A stretch of DNA of 53,552 bases from a gamma proteobacterium NOR5-3 (GTDB taxonomy: Bacteria > Pseudomonadota > Gammaproteobacteria > Pseudomonadales > Halieaceae), in contig DS999405.1 of NCBI GenBank assembly GCA_000158155.1, forward strand, positions 1,238,166 through 1,291,717, in the 5' to 3' direction. Of this stretch, positions 1 to 9,462 are shown piece after piece (the first letter of the stretch is position 1; the number at the start of each line of letters is the position of its first letter). The translations under genes were made by a program, and so were the position numbers. The notes beneath the pieces were generated by a model, which was given only the letters and a program-made list of their open reading frames with translations, searched no databases and had not been told where the DNA came from.

Positions 1-16
1 TGACGAAATAAATTAC

Positions 17-45
17 TTTAAAATTCGTCAACCTGCAAGTATAAT
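17..45 (+). promoter_or_regulatory. Predicted sigma-70 promoter of the TetR-type gene
   Basis: A perfect -10 hexamer TATAAT lies at 40-45, and TTTAAA (4 of 6 matches to TTGACA) lies at 17-22, with a 17-bp spacer. Transcription would start near 52, leaving a leader of about 22 nt before the ATG at 74. No good Shine-Dalgarno sequence is visible in that leader. This is a pattern match only. Confidence 0.5.
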
Positions 46-55
46 TTCGGTATTC

Positions 56-68
56 ATACAAAACGTAT
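56..68. promoter_or_regulatory. Small inverted repeat, possible TetR autoregulatory operator
   Basis: ATAC-AAAAC-GTAT lies between the predicted transcription start and the start codon of the TetR-type gene. TetR-family repressors often bind palindromes overlapping their own promoter. The arms are only 4 bp, so chance is a real alternative. Confidence 0.25.
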
Positions 69-73
69 TATTT

Positions 74-706
74 ATGACACCCCAAACAAAAGTCCGGCGG
101 GTACAACAGCGTGCGATCGACACCCAAACCGCACTCCTTGATACCGCGGTAGAAATGTTCAGCCAACGAGGTTACGACGGCGCATCGGTTCGCCAGATCG
201 AGGAGATCGCTGGTGTGAATCGCGGCCTGGTGAGCTATCACTTTGGCGATAAGGCCGAGCTCTGGCGCTGTGCGGCAAACCGTTTGTTCGCGCGGATTCA
301 GGATGCAATGTCCGAGGTCGCCAGTAAAAACAATGGCGCGGACAGCACTCTGTTGGCTCGTGAACTAGCGCGAACCTTCGTACGCTACTCCGCCGCCGAA
401 CCTGCGCTCAACCGGCTGATGATGCAGGAGTCCATGCAACCGTCCTGGCGGGTCAACTTTATCGTCGAGAAACAAATACAACCGATGCTGAAGCGTTTGC
501 GCGAGCAATTCCCGGTAGCCAGCCAGGCAGTCTGGGGCAATAACAACCCTCACCGCTACTACGCCTTTGTAGGCGCTGCCGCCTTCGTGTTTTCAGCCGC
601 AGAGGAATGCAAGGCGCTGTTTGGAGAGTCGCCATCATCAGAGGAATTTATAGAGGCCCATGCTGATCTGGTAATGAATATGCTGTTCCCCGCCAACGGG
701 AAATAG
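74..706 (+). CDS. TetR/AcrR family transcriptional regulator
   Basis: This 210-residue protein has the usual length and plan of a TetR repressor. The N-terminal DNA-binding domain (about residues 15-65) contains the typical pattern: a first helix ending near MFSQRGYDGASV, a helix-turn-helix around IEEIAGVNRGLVSYHF, then GDKAELW. The C-terminal ligand-binding half is not diagnostic of any ligand. ATG at 74 is the only sensible start, since the next in-frame ATG is inside the DNA-binding domain. The gene has its own predicted promoter at 17-45. The next gene on the same strand is 83 bp away and could be its target, but nothing in the sequence proves this. Family assignment is firm; target and inducer are unknown. 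Confidence 0.9.
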   Translation: MTPQTKVRRVQQRAIDTQTALLDTAVEMFSQRGYDGASVRQIEEIAGVNRGLVSYHFGDKAELWRCAANRLFARIQDAMSEVASKNNGADSTLLARELARTFVRYSAAEPALNRLMMQESMQPSWRVNFIVEKQIQPMLKRLREQFPVASQAVWGNNNPHRYYAFVGAAAFVFSAAEECKALFGESPSSEEFIEAHADLVMNMLFPANGK

Positions 707-789
707 CGGGACGAACGCACCACCGGTGCTTCCCTCCGGGATTTCTCTGACCGATAATTCGACGCTCACTTCATCGAGAGCACTTAATC

Positions 790-1137
790 ATGCCCTACAC
801 ATTGATTCATCACACCGGATGCGGATCTTCAAAAAAAGGCCTCGCCCTGCTTCAGGAAAACGGGATAGAACCCGAAGTGCGCAAGTACATGAACAAAAGC
901 GACATGCTCAGCGAAGACGAATTGCGTGATATCGCCAAAAAGATGGGCAAGGTCAGTCCCCGGGTTTTTCTGCGCGACAAAGATGCGGTAAAGCTCGGGC
1001 TGGCAGACACGGCAAGCGACGATGAAGTGTTTGCAGCCATGGCCAGAGAGCCACGACTGATTCAGCGCCCCATCGGTATCAATGGACGAAAGGCGGTTCT
1101 TGGGCGGCCTAACGAGCAGTTACTGGATATTGTCTGA
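790..1137 (+). CDS. ArsC/Spx-family thioredoxin-fold protein (arsenate reductase-like)
   Basis: A 115-residue thioredoxin-fold protein of the glutaredoxin-dependent ArsC/YffB family. Cys11 in GCGSSKKG sits where ArsC has its catalytic cysteine. Arg62 (VFLRDKD), Arg93 (QRPIGING) and Arg106 (LGRP) match in spacing the three arginines that bind arsenate in plasmid R773 ArsC. The family fold and probable redox chemistry are therefore supported. The gene is not beside an arsenite pump or ArsR, so arsenate may not be the physiological substrate, and a YffB-like general role is equally possible. A purine-rich GAGAG nine bases before the ATG is an acceptable ribosome binding site. It converges on pgl, only 18 bp apart. 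Confidence 0.8.
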   Translation: MPYTLIHHTGCGSSKKGLALLQENGIEPEVRKYMNKSDMLSEDELRDIAKKMGKVSPRVFLRDKDAVKLGLADTASDDEVFAAMAREPRLIQRPIGINGRKAVLGRPNEQLLDIV

Positions 1138-1149
1138 CCGAAACACCAT

Positions 1150-1166
1150 GGGCGCCTAGGGCGCCC
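1150..1166. terminator. Hairpin between convergent ArsC-like gene and pgl
   Basis: A perfect 7-bp inverted repeat, GGGCGCC-TAG-GGCGCCC, overlaps the last codons of pgl and lies 12 bp after the ArsC-like stop. Being symmetric, it could serve both convergent genes. No T-tract follows on either strand, so classical intrinsic termination is doubtful. Confidence 0.3.
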
Positions 1167-1854
1167 AATACACCTGTGCAGCAGGTGATTCACTAGCGCT
1201 TACAGCTGCAATAGGCAGGCTTTCGGGGTCCTGTTCGGCGCATGCGCGATTCCAGATCGCCCGCTTGTCATCACCCACCAGATGCAGCAGCAAATGCCGC
1301 GTGTCAAATATTCTGGGCAAAGTCATACTCATGCGCGCATGGGGCGCTACCGGCGGATCCACCGCGATGAGGGTGTTGCCGCTGCGTAAATCAAGCCCCG
1401 GCTTCAGGGTGTCACTGTCGGGAAAGAGCGAAGCAAAATGTCCATCGCCGCCCATACCCAGAATCATGACATCGACCGTACCCAGATCCGCCAGACTCTT
1501 GCAGACCCGGTCAACCGCATCCCGGGGGTGCGCGTCGTCAGTGACCAGCGGAATAAACTTCGCCGCCCTGGCAGGACCCTGGAGCATATTCTCCTGAACA
1601 AGCCGATCGTTACTGTCTTCGTGCGACGGCGGCACCCAGCGATCATCCGCGAGGGTTATAGTCAGCCTGGACCAGTCAATCGCTTTGTGTGCCATGGCCT
1701 GAAAAAAACCCTTGGGGGTGCTGCCACCGGAGACCACCAAACTGGCCTTGCCGCGACTCTCCATTGCCTGCTGCAACACCGCAGCAACATCTTCCGCCAT
1801 TTGCTTATCCAGGGCAGATCGACTTTCAAACTCCAGAAAACGCGCCTCAGACAT
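1156..1854 (-). CDS. pgl: 6-phosphogluconolactonase
   Basis: Hydrolyses 6-phosphogluconolactone, the product of the upstream zwf, to 6-phosphogluconate, the substrate of edd in the same operon. The protein is about 232 residues, normal for the DevB/Pgl type. Recognisable motifs are LVVSGGSTPKGFF near the N-terminus, LADDRWVPP, and the phosphate-binding ILGMGGDGHFASLFPDS. I chose the ATG at 1854 (MSEARF) because GGGAG lies at proper distance before it and it overlaps the zwf end by 8 bp. An upstream in-frame ATG at 1869 has its GAGAAGG directly abutting the codon and is less likely. It is the last gene of the hexR operon. Confidence 0.95.
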   Translation of the reverse strand: MSEARFLEFESRSALDKQMAEDVAAVLQQAMESRGKASLVVSGGSTPKGFFQAMAHKAIDWSRLTITLADDRWVPPSHEDSNDRLVQENMLQGPARAAKFIPLVTDDAHPRDAVDRVCKSLADLGTVDVMILGMGGDGHFASLFPDSDTLKPGLDLRSGNTLIAVDPPVAPHARMSMTLPRIFDTRHLLLHLVGDDKRAIWNRACAEQDPESLPIAAVSASESPAAQVYWAP

Positions 1855-3328
1855 GCCAGCTTCTCCCATCCTTCTCTATCAGTAGCTCACCTTTCGTAGG
1901 TCCCCAGGACCCCGCCTGGTAGGGCTGCAGCGTTGGCGCACGTTTTTGCCAGGCATCAATCAGTTCATCACACCAACGCCAGGACTCTTCGATTTCTTCG
2001 CGGCCCACAAACAGCGATTGATCAGCGTTTAGCGCATCGAGGAACAATCGCTCGTAGGCATCGGGAATGCGGTCCAGCGCCGAACTCCCCAGAAAGTCCA
2101 GATTCAGATTCTTGGTTACCAGCCCCATTTTATTGCGCAGACTGTGTTGCTTGGACACCATCTGCATCTCGATCCCTTCGTTGGGCTGTAAGCGAATGAC
2201 CAGACGATTGGGGACATCTTCACTGCCGGCGCCGGCAAAAATATTGTGCGGCAAGGCCTTGTAGGTAATCACAATCTCGGTGAGCTTTTCCGGCATGCGT
2301 TTACCCGTGCGAAGATAAAACGGCACGCCTGCCCAGCGCCAATTGTCGATAAATGCCTTAAGCGCCACGTAGGTTTCGGTCTGGCTATCCTGCGCGGGGC
2401 AGTCTTCTTCCTCGAGATAACCCGGCACAGATTCTCCGCGCAGCCATCCGGCGGCGTATTGCCCTCGAACCGCATGATCCTGCACGTTACTTTCATCGAT
2501 AGGCCGTAAGGCTCGAACGATTTTTACTTTCTCGTCGCGTATACCTTCCGCCGTCATGGAATTGGGCGGCTCCATCGCCACAAGACACAACAGCTGCATC
2601 AGATGGTTTTGCACCATGTCGCGAAGCTGTCCGACGCCATCGTAGTAGGACCAGCGCCCTTCAATGCCGATGGGCTCCGCTACGGTGATCTGCACATGAT
2701 CCACACAGCCCTGGTCCCACTGTGTGTTAATAAAGCGGTTACCAAAGCGCATGACCAACAGATTTTGAACCGTCTCTTTGCCAAGGTAATGGTCCACGCG
2801 ATAAATGGCATCCTCAGAAAAATACTCACCTACCGTGTCATTGACCTCCCGACAACTTTTAAGGTCGTGTCCAATGGGCTTTTCAAGCAGTAAACGCCGA
2901 TCGCCGTCCAAACACCCTGCCGCCCCCAGGTGCTCACAAATAGGACCAAACAGGAACGGCGGCGTTGCCAGATAAAACAGGGCCGGGCGCTCCGGCGTGA
3001 GCACGCTGCTCAAAGCTCCAAAGTCTTCCGCACTACTGAAGTCGATGCGGTGATAGACAAAGCGTGACGCATAATTGTCCCACTGCTCGTCGGACCAACG
3101 ACTGTCATCAACGTATTTTCGCACTCGGACTTTGATGTCGTTGAGAAACGTCTCCAGTGTTATATCCTCGCGGGCCAGTGCATGAATGCGCACACCCGCA
3201 GGCAGCAACTCACAGTTGTCCAGGTGGTATAGCGCAGGAAATAGTTTGCGCGCAGACAGATCGCCCCGCGCACCGAAAATCAAAAGATCCATAGCTGCCT
3301 CGTTATTTTCATGCGTAGTGGCACTCAT
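1847..3328 (-). CDS. zwf: Glucose-6-phosphate 1-dehydrogenase
   Basis: Oxidises glucose 6-phosphate to 6-phosphogluconolactone with reduction of NAD(P), the entry step to the ED pathway. At 493 residues it has standard length. The nucleotide-binding motif IFGARGDLSARKLFPAL is at residues 17-33, and the substrate-binding RVDHYLGKE is at 177-185, where His180 and Lys184 are the conserved residues. The catalytic-base region MVQNHLMQ follows with His242. Its ATG overlaps the eda stop in ATGA, a sign of translational coupling, and its 3' end overlaps pgl. Coenzyme preference cannot be read with certainty. Confidence 0.97.
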   Translation of the reverse strand: MSATTHENNEAAMDLLIFGARGDLSARKLFPALYHLDNCELLPAGVRIHALAREDITLETFLNDIKVRVRKYVDDSRWSDEQWDNYASRFVYHRIDFSSAEDFGALSSVLTPERPALFYLATPPFLFGPICEHLGAAGCLDGDRRLLLEKPIGHDLKSCREVNDTVGEYFSEDAIYRVDHYLGKETVQNLLVMRFGNRFINTQWDQGCVDHVQITVAEPIGIEGRWSYYDGVGQLRDMVQNHLMQLLCLVAMEPPNSMTAEGIRDEKVKIVRALRPIDESNVQDHAVRGQYAAGWLRGESVPGYLEEEDCPAQDSQTETYVALKAFIDNWRWAGVPFYLRTGKRMPEKLTEIVITYKALPHNIFAGAGSEDVPNRLVIRLQPNEGIEMQMVSKQHSLRNKMGLVTKNLNLDFLGSSALDRIPDAYERLFLDALNADQSLFVGREEIEESWRWCDELIDAWQKRAPTLQPYQAGSWGPTKGELLIEKDGRSWHV

Positions 3329-3969
3329 GACTGATTTCTAAAAGCGGTGACATGATCCACCGCCTCGCGGGCGAGTGTGGTCACCGCGGTCCAATCCTGT
3401 GCTGCGAGCAATGCACCGGGGGTCAACCATGAGCCTCCGACAGTCACCACAGACTTTAATGCCAGATAATCATCAATATTATGCAGACCAATGCCGCCCG
3501 TGGGGCAAAAATCCACGTTGGGAAAAGGACCGGCAAACGCTTTTAATGCCGCCGCGCCGCCTGAGGCCTCAGCGGGGAAAAACTTTAAACAATCAATGCC
3601 GTAATCCAGAGCGCGCATCAGCTCGCTCACGGTCGCAACCCCGGGAATCAAAGGCACACGGGAGCCCGATGCGGCGTCCAGAATTCCCTGGGTCAGGCCC
3701 GGCGTTACGATGAAGCGACTACCTGCCTCTACCGCTGCTTCAAAGTCTCGAGCATTTATCACGGTTCCGGCACCCACAATCGCATCAGGTACTGCATCAC
3801 TGATTGCGCGAATCGCCGGCAACCCCGCAGGCGTTCGCAGGGTCACCTCCAATACCGGGATACCGCCATCCACAAGGGCTCTGGCCAGAGGTATGGCGTG
3901 ATCCAAATCATCAATGGCCAGCACCGGCACCACCGGTGCCTGAGAAAGAATGCCTCTCGAGTCGCTCAT
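3325..3969 (-). CDS. eda: KDPG aldolase (2-keto-3-deoxy-6-phosphogluconate aldolase)
   Basis: Splits 2-keto-3-deoxy-6-phosphogluconate into pyruvate and glyceraldehyde 3-phosphate, the last ED step. The 214-residue class I aldolase barrel shows all key residues, offset by four from E. coli Eda: Glu41 and Arg45 in VLEVTLRTPAGL, and the Schiff-base Lys129 in CLKFFPAEASGG. The glyceraldehyde 3-phosphate can go directly to the divergently transcribed gap. Only 2 bp separate it from glk upstream, and it overlaps zwf by 4 bp. Confidence 0.96.
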   Translation of the reverse strand: MSDSRGILSQAPVVPVLAIDDLDHAIPLARALVDGGIPVLEVTLRTPAGLPAIRAISDAVPDAIVGAGTVINARDFEAAVEAGSRFIVTPGLTQGILDAASGSRVPLIPGVATVSELMRALDYGIDCLKFFPAEASGGAAALKAFAGPFPNVDFCPTGGIGLHNIDDYLALKSVVTVGGSWLTPGALLAAQDWTAVTTLAREAVDHVTAFRNQS

Positions 3970-3971
3970 TA

Positions 3972-4946
3972 TTAATGCCTGCTTTGCAAAGATTGAAGTG
4001 CGCCGAACAAACCCGGGTTATCCCGGGTAACAATGCGCGTCGGTATGTCATTGAGGTAATCACGAAAGCGTCCTTTGGCAAGGAACCGTTCACGAAAATC
4101 ACTCTGACGCACAAAATCCAGAATACGCGGAACAATACCTCCGGCGATATAAATCCCGCCCAGTGCACCGTAGGTCAACGCCAGGTTGCCTGCCACACTG
4201 CCCAGGACGCGACAGAAAACCTCCAGCGCCTCTACGGCGACCGGGTCGTCCGCAGCAAGCGCCGCCGCGCTGATGTCGGCAGGCGTGGCGTGCCGCTGCT
4301 GTGCACCGTGCATCTGCGACAGTGCCCAGTAGATATTCTGCAAGCCCGCACCAGAGAGCACGCGTTCCGCAGAAACCCGACGATAGCGGGTGAGGAGCAG
4401 ACGAATGATCTCTATCTCCTCATCTCCCACCGGCGCGAAATCCACATGCCCACCCTCGCCGGCCAGAACATCGACGCGGTTCTCTTTCGGCAGCACACCG
4501 CAAACGCCCAGACCGGTGCCGGGACCCAGCACGCCAATCACCTTACCCGATCGCGCCTCACCGCCACCAAGCTGCACCCAGTCATCCTCAGAAAACCGGG
4601 CAGCCGCGTAGCCAATCGCCTCGAAGTCATTGATCACCTGCAGAGTCGGAATGTCTAAACTGAATGCCAGATCTTTCCGGTCAATCACCCAGTCGCTGTT
4701 GGTGAAGGTCACAACATCCCGGTCTGTGGGGCACGCGACCGCGAGACAGCCATCAACGGGGCGCTGCTCCCAGTCACCCGAGGACTCAATGGTCGACAAA
4801 TACAGTTGCAAGGCCGAGCTGAAGGCGGGGTGATCTGCAACGGACACGGTCAGCAGATCGCTAATCTCGCCGGTGTTGACATCCCCCAGGGCGAAACGTG
4901 CGTTCGTGCCCCCGATATCAGCCAAAAGATGCCAGGGCTTAGCCAC
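3972..4946 (-). CDS. glk: Glucokinase
   Basis: Phosphorylates cytoplasmic glucose with ATP to glucose 6-phosphate, the substrate of zwf. The 324-residue protein matches the proteobacterial Glk family: LLADIGGTNARFALGD at residues 7-22 (phosphate 1), VINDFEAIGYA with catalytic Asp107, GPGTGLGVCG at 141-150, and GEGGHVDFAP in the sugar-binding region. It sits between edd and eda with 2-bp gaps on both sides. Having glucokinase here suits free glucose released by intracellular glucosidases, such as the two family 3 enzymes at 15364-19431, rather than PTS-delivered glucose 6-phosphate. Confidence 0.96.
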   Translation of the reverse strand: MAKPWHLLADIGGTNARFALGDVNTGEISDLLTVSVADHPAFSSALQLYLSTIESSGDWEQRPVDGCLAVACPTDRDVVTFTNSDWVIDRKDLAFSLDIPTLQVINDFEAIGYAAARFSEDDWVQLGGGEARSGKVIGVLGPGTGLGVCGVLPKENRVDVLAGEGGHVDFAPVGDEEIEIIRLLLTRYRRVSAERVLSGAGLQNIYWALSQMHGAQQRHATPADISAAALAADDPVAVEALEVFCRVLGSVAGNLALTYGALGGIYIAGGIVPRILDFVRQSDFRERFLAKGRFRDYLNDIPTRIVTRDNPGLFGALQSLQSRH

Positions 4947-4948
4947 CG

Positions 4949-6775
4949 CTAGAATGCCTCATCAAAAATCACGCTGGCACCCGCCTCTGGCGTGGTGACC
5001 ACTTTTCTGAAGACGCGGAACAACTCGCGACCCACGCCTTCTTCACTGTCTGTGGGCGTACTGGCAAGGGCACGCTCTGACAGCGCCTCATCAGTCATAT
5101 CGCAGCTCAATGTTCCGTTGTCGGCGTCCAAAGTCAGCATATCGCCATCTTTCAGGCGCGCCAGAGCGCCACCCATGGCCGCTTCCGGGGTTACATGAAT
5201 CGCCGCCGGCACTTTGCCCGACGCACCGGACATACGGCCATCGGTAACCAGGGCAACTGAAAACCCATTGTCCTGTAGTGATCCAAGCAGCGGCGTCAGC
5301 TTGTGAAGTTCAGGCATACCGTTGACTCTCGGGCCCTGGAATCGAACTACAACTACACAGTCCCGATTCAACTCGCCGGCAGCAAATTTGTCAGCCAACG
5401 CTTGCTGGCTATCGATGACTACCGCTGGACCCACCACTTTACGGTGCTCCGGTTTTACCGCTGACACTTTGATCACCGCACGACCGAGATTACCTGTGAG
5501 TAAGCGCAAACCACCTTCACTGGAAAACGGTTTTTCGGTGGTCCCCAAAACGTCAGCGTCCAGGCTCTTGTCCGCCGCGGGTCGCCATGCCAGCGCGCCG
5601 TCCTTAAGATAAGGCTCCTGCGTGTAGTCCTCGAAGCTGCTCCCCCACACAGTGTTGGCATCGCCGTGCATCAATCCCGCATCTAAAAGCTCCCGAAACA
5701 AAAACCCGGTGCCGCCGGCCGCGTGAAAGTGATTGATGTCCGCCTGGCCATTGGGATACACCCTTGCCAACAAAGGCACAACCGCGGACAGCGCAGAAAA
5801 GTCATCCCAGTTAATCACCAAACCGGCAGCACGTGCCATGGCGATTAAATGAATCGTGTGATTGGTGGAACCACCGGAGGCTAATAGCGCCACAATGGCA
5901 TTCACAAAGGAGCGCGCATCGACGACGTCGGCTAGCGGACGAGGATCCCTGCCCTGCGCGGTTATTCGCGTAATCAGCTCTGAGGCCTCCCTGGTGAGTT
6001 CTTCGCGCAAAGGGGTACCGGGATTCACAAAGGAACCGCCGGGAAGCTGTAAACCCATGGCCTCCATCACCATCTGATTGCTATTGGCAGTACCGTAGAA
6101 CGTACAGGTACCCGCACTGTGATACGAGGCAGACTCGGCTGCAAGAAGTTCTTCGCGGCCCACCTTGCCCTCGGCAAACAACTGGCGAACACGGGCTTTC
6201 TCGGCATTAGGAAGCCCCGAAGGCATAGGTCCTGCGGGAATAAACAAGGCAGGAAGATGACCAAAGCGCAGGATACCCATCACCAAACCGGGCACAATCT
6301 TGTCGCAGATACCCAGGCAGATGATGCCGTCGAACATATGGTGCGACAGGGCAACGCCGGTCGCCTGAGCGATATTGTCGCGACTGAACAGCGAGAGCTC
6401 CATGCCGATCTGACCCTGGGTGACGCCGTCACACATGGCCGGCACACCCCCGGCGACCTGGGCCGTGCTACCCACTGCACGAACGTAGGACTTAATCTTG
6501 TCCGGGTACTCTGCGTAAGGCTGGTGCGCAGACAACATATCGTTAAACGCGGTAACAATACCGATATTCGACGACTCCATGAGGCGGATACTGTCTTTGT
6601 CATCGTCTGCGCAGGCCGCGAAACCATGCGCGAGATTTCCGCAGGATAACTGGCCGCGCTGCGGTCGCAGATCGCGGCTGCGTTCCATTAGATCCAGATA
6701 CTTCTGGCGTGGCCCGCGACTGCGATTTTCGATCTGTTCGGTAACTTTCGCTACTGTGCTGTGTAGTTCAACCAT
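4949..6775 (-). CDS. edd: Phosphogluconate dehydratase (6-phosphogluconate dehydratase)
   Basis: Dehydrates 6-phosphogluconate to KDPG, the committed ED step, using a 4Fe-4S cluster. About 608 residues, as in E. coli Edd. Family signatures include [54 protein letters not shown] and the late [14 protein letters not shown]. The three conserved cysteines expected for the cluster are in CGNL, MCDG and GICDK. I prefer the ATG at 6775 because GAGGAA stands six bases before it. The frame extends to a GTG at 6787, but that codon is itself part of the ribosome binding site. It is 29 bp after ppc and 2 bp before glk. Confidence 0.97.
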   Translation of the reverse strand: MVELHSTVAKVTEQIENRSRGPRQKYLDLMERSRDLRPQRGQLSCGNLAHGFAACADDDKDSIRLMESSNIGIVTAFNDMLSAHQPYAEYPDKIKSYVRAVGSTAQVAGGVPAMCDGVTQGQIGMELSLFSRDNIAQATGVALSHHMFDGIICLGICDKIVPGLVMGILRFGHLPALFIPAGPMPSGLPNAEKARVRQLFAEGKVGREELLAAESASYHSAGTCTFYGTANSNQMVMEAMGLQLPGGSFVNPGTPLREELTREASELITRITAQGRDPRPLADVVDARSFVNAIVALLASGGSTNHTIHLIAMARAAGLVINWDDFSALSAVVPLLARVYPNGQADINHFHAAGGTGFLFRELLDAGLMHGDANTVWGSSFEDYTQEPYLKDGALAWRPAADKSLDADVLGTTEKPFSSEGGLRLLTGNLGRAVIKVSAVKPEHRKVVGPAVVIDSQQALADKFAAGELNRDCVVVVRFQGPRVNGMPELHKLTPLLGSLQDNGFSVALVTDGRMSGASGKVPAAIHVTPEAAMGGALARLKDGDMLTLDADNGTLSCDMTDEALSERALASTPTDSEEGVGRELFRVFRKVVTTPEAGASVIFDEAF

Positions 6776-6804
6776 GGTATTCCTCACTTAAAGCGACCTT
6801 AGGG

Positions 6805-9462
6805 TCAGCCCGTATTACGCATTCCGGCGGCGACACCCGCTATGCTAATCATAATGGCCTGCCGCGTGTCGTCGTCAGCGTTGCGACGCAATCGCGACAA
6901 AAGCTCAGCCTGCAACACGTTCAACGGACCGGTGTAAATGTTGCGTAACTCCAGCGACTCGCGCGTCCAATGCAAATGCTCCAGCAGGCTGTCCTGCCCC
7001 AACACCTTCAGCACGGTCTTAACATCATTATCCAGCTGATCCCGCAGCTGCTCGCCAATGCTGAGCAACTCCGGATCCACCAGCTTGCTGTCATAGTGCG
7101 CAGACAAGCGGGAGTCGGTTTTGCTGTAAACCATCTCCAGCATGGACATCCGCGTGGCGAAAAACGGCCACTGGCGAAACATCTGAGCAATGACCTGGTC
7201 ACCGTGCTCATCCAGCTCCCTGGCGAGGGCGGCACCAGCTCCCAACCACGAGGGCAACATGAGCCGGTTCTGCGTCCAGGAAAAAATCCAGGGTATGGCT
7301 CTCAATGACTCAATGCCGCCATCTTTCTTTCGACTGGTGGGGCGCGAGGCCAACGGCAAGGCGCCCAACTCGCCCTCGGGGGTGGCCTGGCGAAAATAGG
7401 ACAGGAATCGGGGGTCGTCGCGCACCACCGCACGGTAGGCATCGCAGGATTTCGCAGCAAGGCGATCCATGGTCTGACGCCAGTCCGCTTTGGGCGTAGG
7501 CGGATGCGCGGTTCTCGCCTCCAGAACCGCACTCGTATACAGCGCAAGCGTTTTCACAGCCAGCCCCGTCATGCCCAACTTGGTACGAATCATCTCGCCC
7601 TGTTCGGTCACTCGCAATCCACACTCGAGGGAGCCCGGAGGCTGGGATAGCAGCGCGTCGTGCGCAGGCGCACCGCCGCGACCAATGGTGCCCCCGCGGC
7701 CGTGAAAGAGCTGCAAGCGCACACCGGCCCGGGCACAAACCTCCAGCAAGGCTTCCTGCGCGCGGTACTGAGCCCACGCTGCGGCGAGAATGCCCGCATC
7801 TTTCGCGGAATCGGAGTAACCAATCATCACCATCTGCTGCTCGGGCAAGTGATCCAGAGCTGCCTCCACCGCCAGTAAGTCAGTAATAACGCTGGGGGCA
7901 CGATCCAGATCGTCCAGGGTTTCAAACAGAGGCGCGATGGGCAGGCTTTCTCCACCGCCTGCGGCCTTGAGCAGAAGACGCACGGCCAGAACATCGGAAG
8001 CCTGGCGGGCCATGGATATGATGTAGCAGGCCAAGGCGCCCGGCGGCTGCTCTACCACCACAGAACAGCAATCCAGAACTTCCTGCGTCTCCTCGGTCGG
8101 CGTCCAATGTTGCGGAATCAGCGGACGGCGACTCACCAGTTCCTGCTGTATCCATGCCCGACGCGTTTCTTCATCCCAGTCAAGATAACGGCCGAGTCCC
8201 AGAAACTCTGTGATTTCTGTAAGCGCTGCGCTGTGACGCTCTGAGTGTTGCCTGATATCCAAACGCACAAGGTTGATGCCAAAACAGCGCAGCTGCCGCA
8301 ACAGATCCAGAAGCGTCCCCTCGGCAATGCGCGTCATACCGCAGTCACACAGCGACTGATAGCAAAGCATCAACGGTTCTGAGAGCACTTCAACATCACG
8401 GATCAAATCCTCCTCGTTCGCCGGACGCCCTTCCAGCAGTGACTCCAGCGCGGACAACCATTTGCGCAGTCGGCTTCGCAGTTCCTTCAAAACGCGACGA
8501 TAAGGCTCTCGAGTGTCGCCTGCCCGCGCCCGCAGTGCGCCGTTGCATTCGATCATGGACAGTTCTTGCACCAGCTGGTCTACGGTCTTCAAGTAGAGCG
8601 CCGCAGCCTGCCAACGCCCCAGCAACAGCACCTCCCGGGTGACTTCGGCGGTCACAAAGGGATTGCCATCGCGATCACCGCCCATCCAGGAGGAAAACTG
8701 GACCGGTGCCGCATCCAGTGGCAGCCGCTGCCCCGTTGCCGCGAGCAAAGCGTCATCCAGCCTCCGCAAAAAGTCGGGCACGGCCTGCCATAGAGAGTTT
8801 TCTACCACCGCATAGCCCCAGCGCGCCTCGTCCACCGGACTGGGACGGCTTTCGCGAAACTCGTGGGTGTGCCATAGCTGCGCAATAAGCTCCCGCAAAC
8901 GCCGATCCATGCGACTGCGTTCGTAGTTGGTCAAACCCGGTGACTCCAGCCGCCCCAGACAGCGTTGAATTTCTTCATATTTGTGGATCAGAGAGCGGCG
9001 GGTGATTTCTGTAGGATGTGCGGTGAGCACCAGCTCAATACTAAGATCCGATACCGAGTTCGCAATGGCTTGCTGATCGAGACCCTCTTCTCCCAGCAGG
9101 TCCAGGGCTCTGGTGAGCGTGCGACTCGCCGAGTTCACCGCATCCATCTCCCGGGATAAACCGTGATGCTGCTCCGCAATATTCGCAAGATTCAAAAACT
9201 GCGCGAATGCACGGGCCACCAGCCCCAGTTGCTCTGTTTCCAGTCCGCCCAGCAGTGACTCCAGGTGTTCCCAGCTGGCGTCATCTCCCATGCTGCCGGA
9301 TTTTGACAACAGTCGCACGCGCTCAACACTGGCAAGAAAGTCCTCCCCGTGACTTTGAGCCATGGTCTCCCCAAGTATGCTGCCCAGCAGGCTCACATTA
9401 CTTCTCAGGCTGCGGTATTCCTGGCCACTGGCGCCCTTTGAAGCGGACGGATCGTTGCTCAT
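6805..9462 (-). CDS. ppc: Phosphoenolpyruvate carboxylase
   Basis: Carboxylates phosphoenolpyruvate with bicarbonate to oxaloacetate, refilling the TCA cycle. The 885-residue protein is full length (E. coli Ppc is 883). It carries the catalytic-histidine signature ELVLTAHPTEITRRS with His149, the mobile-loop motif FHGRGGTIGRGGAP near residue 590, and the invariant C-terminal MRNTG. Its ATG overlaps the hexR stop in ATGA, with CGGAGGT about eleven bases upstream. Placement of ppc between hexR and edd, inside an ED operon, is unusual and suggests anaplerosis is switched on with glucose catabolism. Confidence 0.97.
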   Translation of the reverse strand: MSNDPSASKGASGQEYRSLRSNVSLLGSILGETMAQSHGEDFLASVERVRLLSKSGSMGDDASWEHLESLLGGLETEQLGLVARAFAQFLNLANIAEQHHGLSREMDAVNSASRTLTRALDLLGEEGLDQQAIANSVSDLSIELVLTAHPTEITRRSLIHKYEEIQRCLGRLESPGLTNYERSRMDRRLRELIAQLWHTHEFRESRPSPVDEARWGYAVVENSLWQAVPDFLRRLDDALLAATGQRLPLDAAPVQFSSWMGGDRDGNPFVTAEVTREVLLLGRWQAAALYLKTVDQLVQELSMIECNGALRARAGDTREPYRRVLKELRSRLRKWLSALESLLEGRPANEEDLIRDVEVLSEPLMLCYQSLCDCGMTRIAEGTLLDLLRQLRCFGINLVRLDIRQHSERHSAALTEITEFLGLGRYLDWDEETRRAWIQQELVSRRPLIPQHWTPTEETQEVLDCCSVVVEQPPGALACYIISMARQASDVLAVRLLLKAAGGGESLPIAPLFETLDDLDRAPSVITDLLAVEAALDHLPEQQMVMIGYSDSAKDAGILAAAWAQYRAQEALLEVCARAGVRLQLFHGRGGTIGRGGAPAHDALLSQPPGSLECGLRVTEQGEMIRTKLGMTGLAVKTLALYTSAVLEARTAHPPTPKADWRQTMDRLAAKSCDAYRAVVRDDPRFLSYFRQATPEGELGALPLASRPTSRKKDGGIESLRAIPWIFSWTQNRLMLPSWLGAGAALARELDEHGDQVIAQMFRQWPFFATRMSMLEMVYSKTDSRLSAHYDSKLVDPELLSIGEQLRDQLDNDVKTVLKVLGQDSLLEHLHWTRESLELRNIYTGPLNVLQAELLSRLRRNADDDTRQAIMISIAGVAAGMRNTG

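Noticed and set aside
717-729. Terminator GCACC-ACC-GGTGC after the TetR-type gene
   Set aside because: The stem is 5 bp with no T-tract; too weak to report as a feature.
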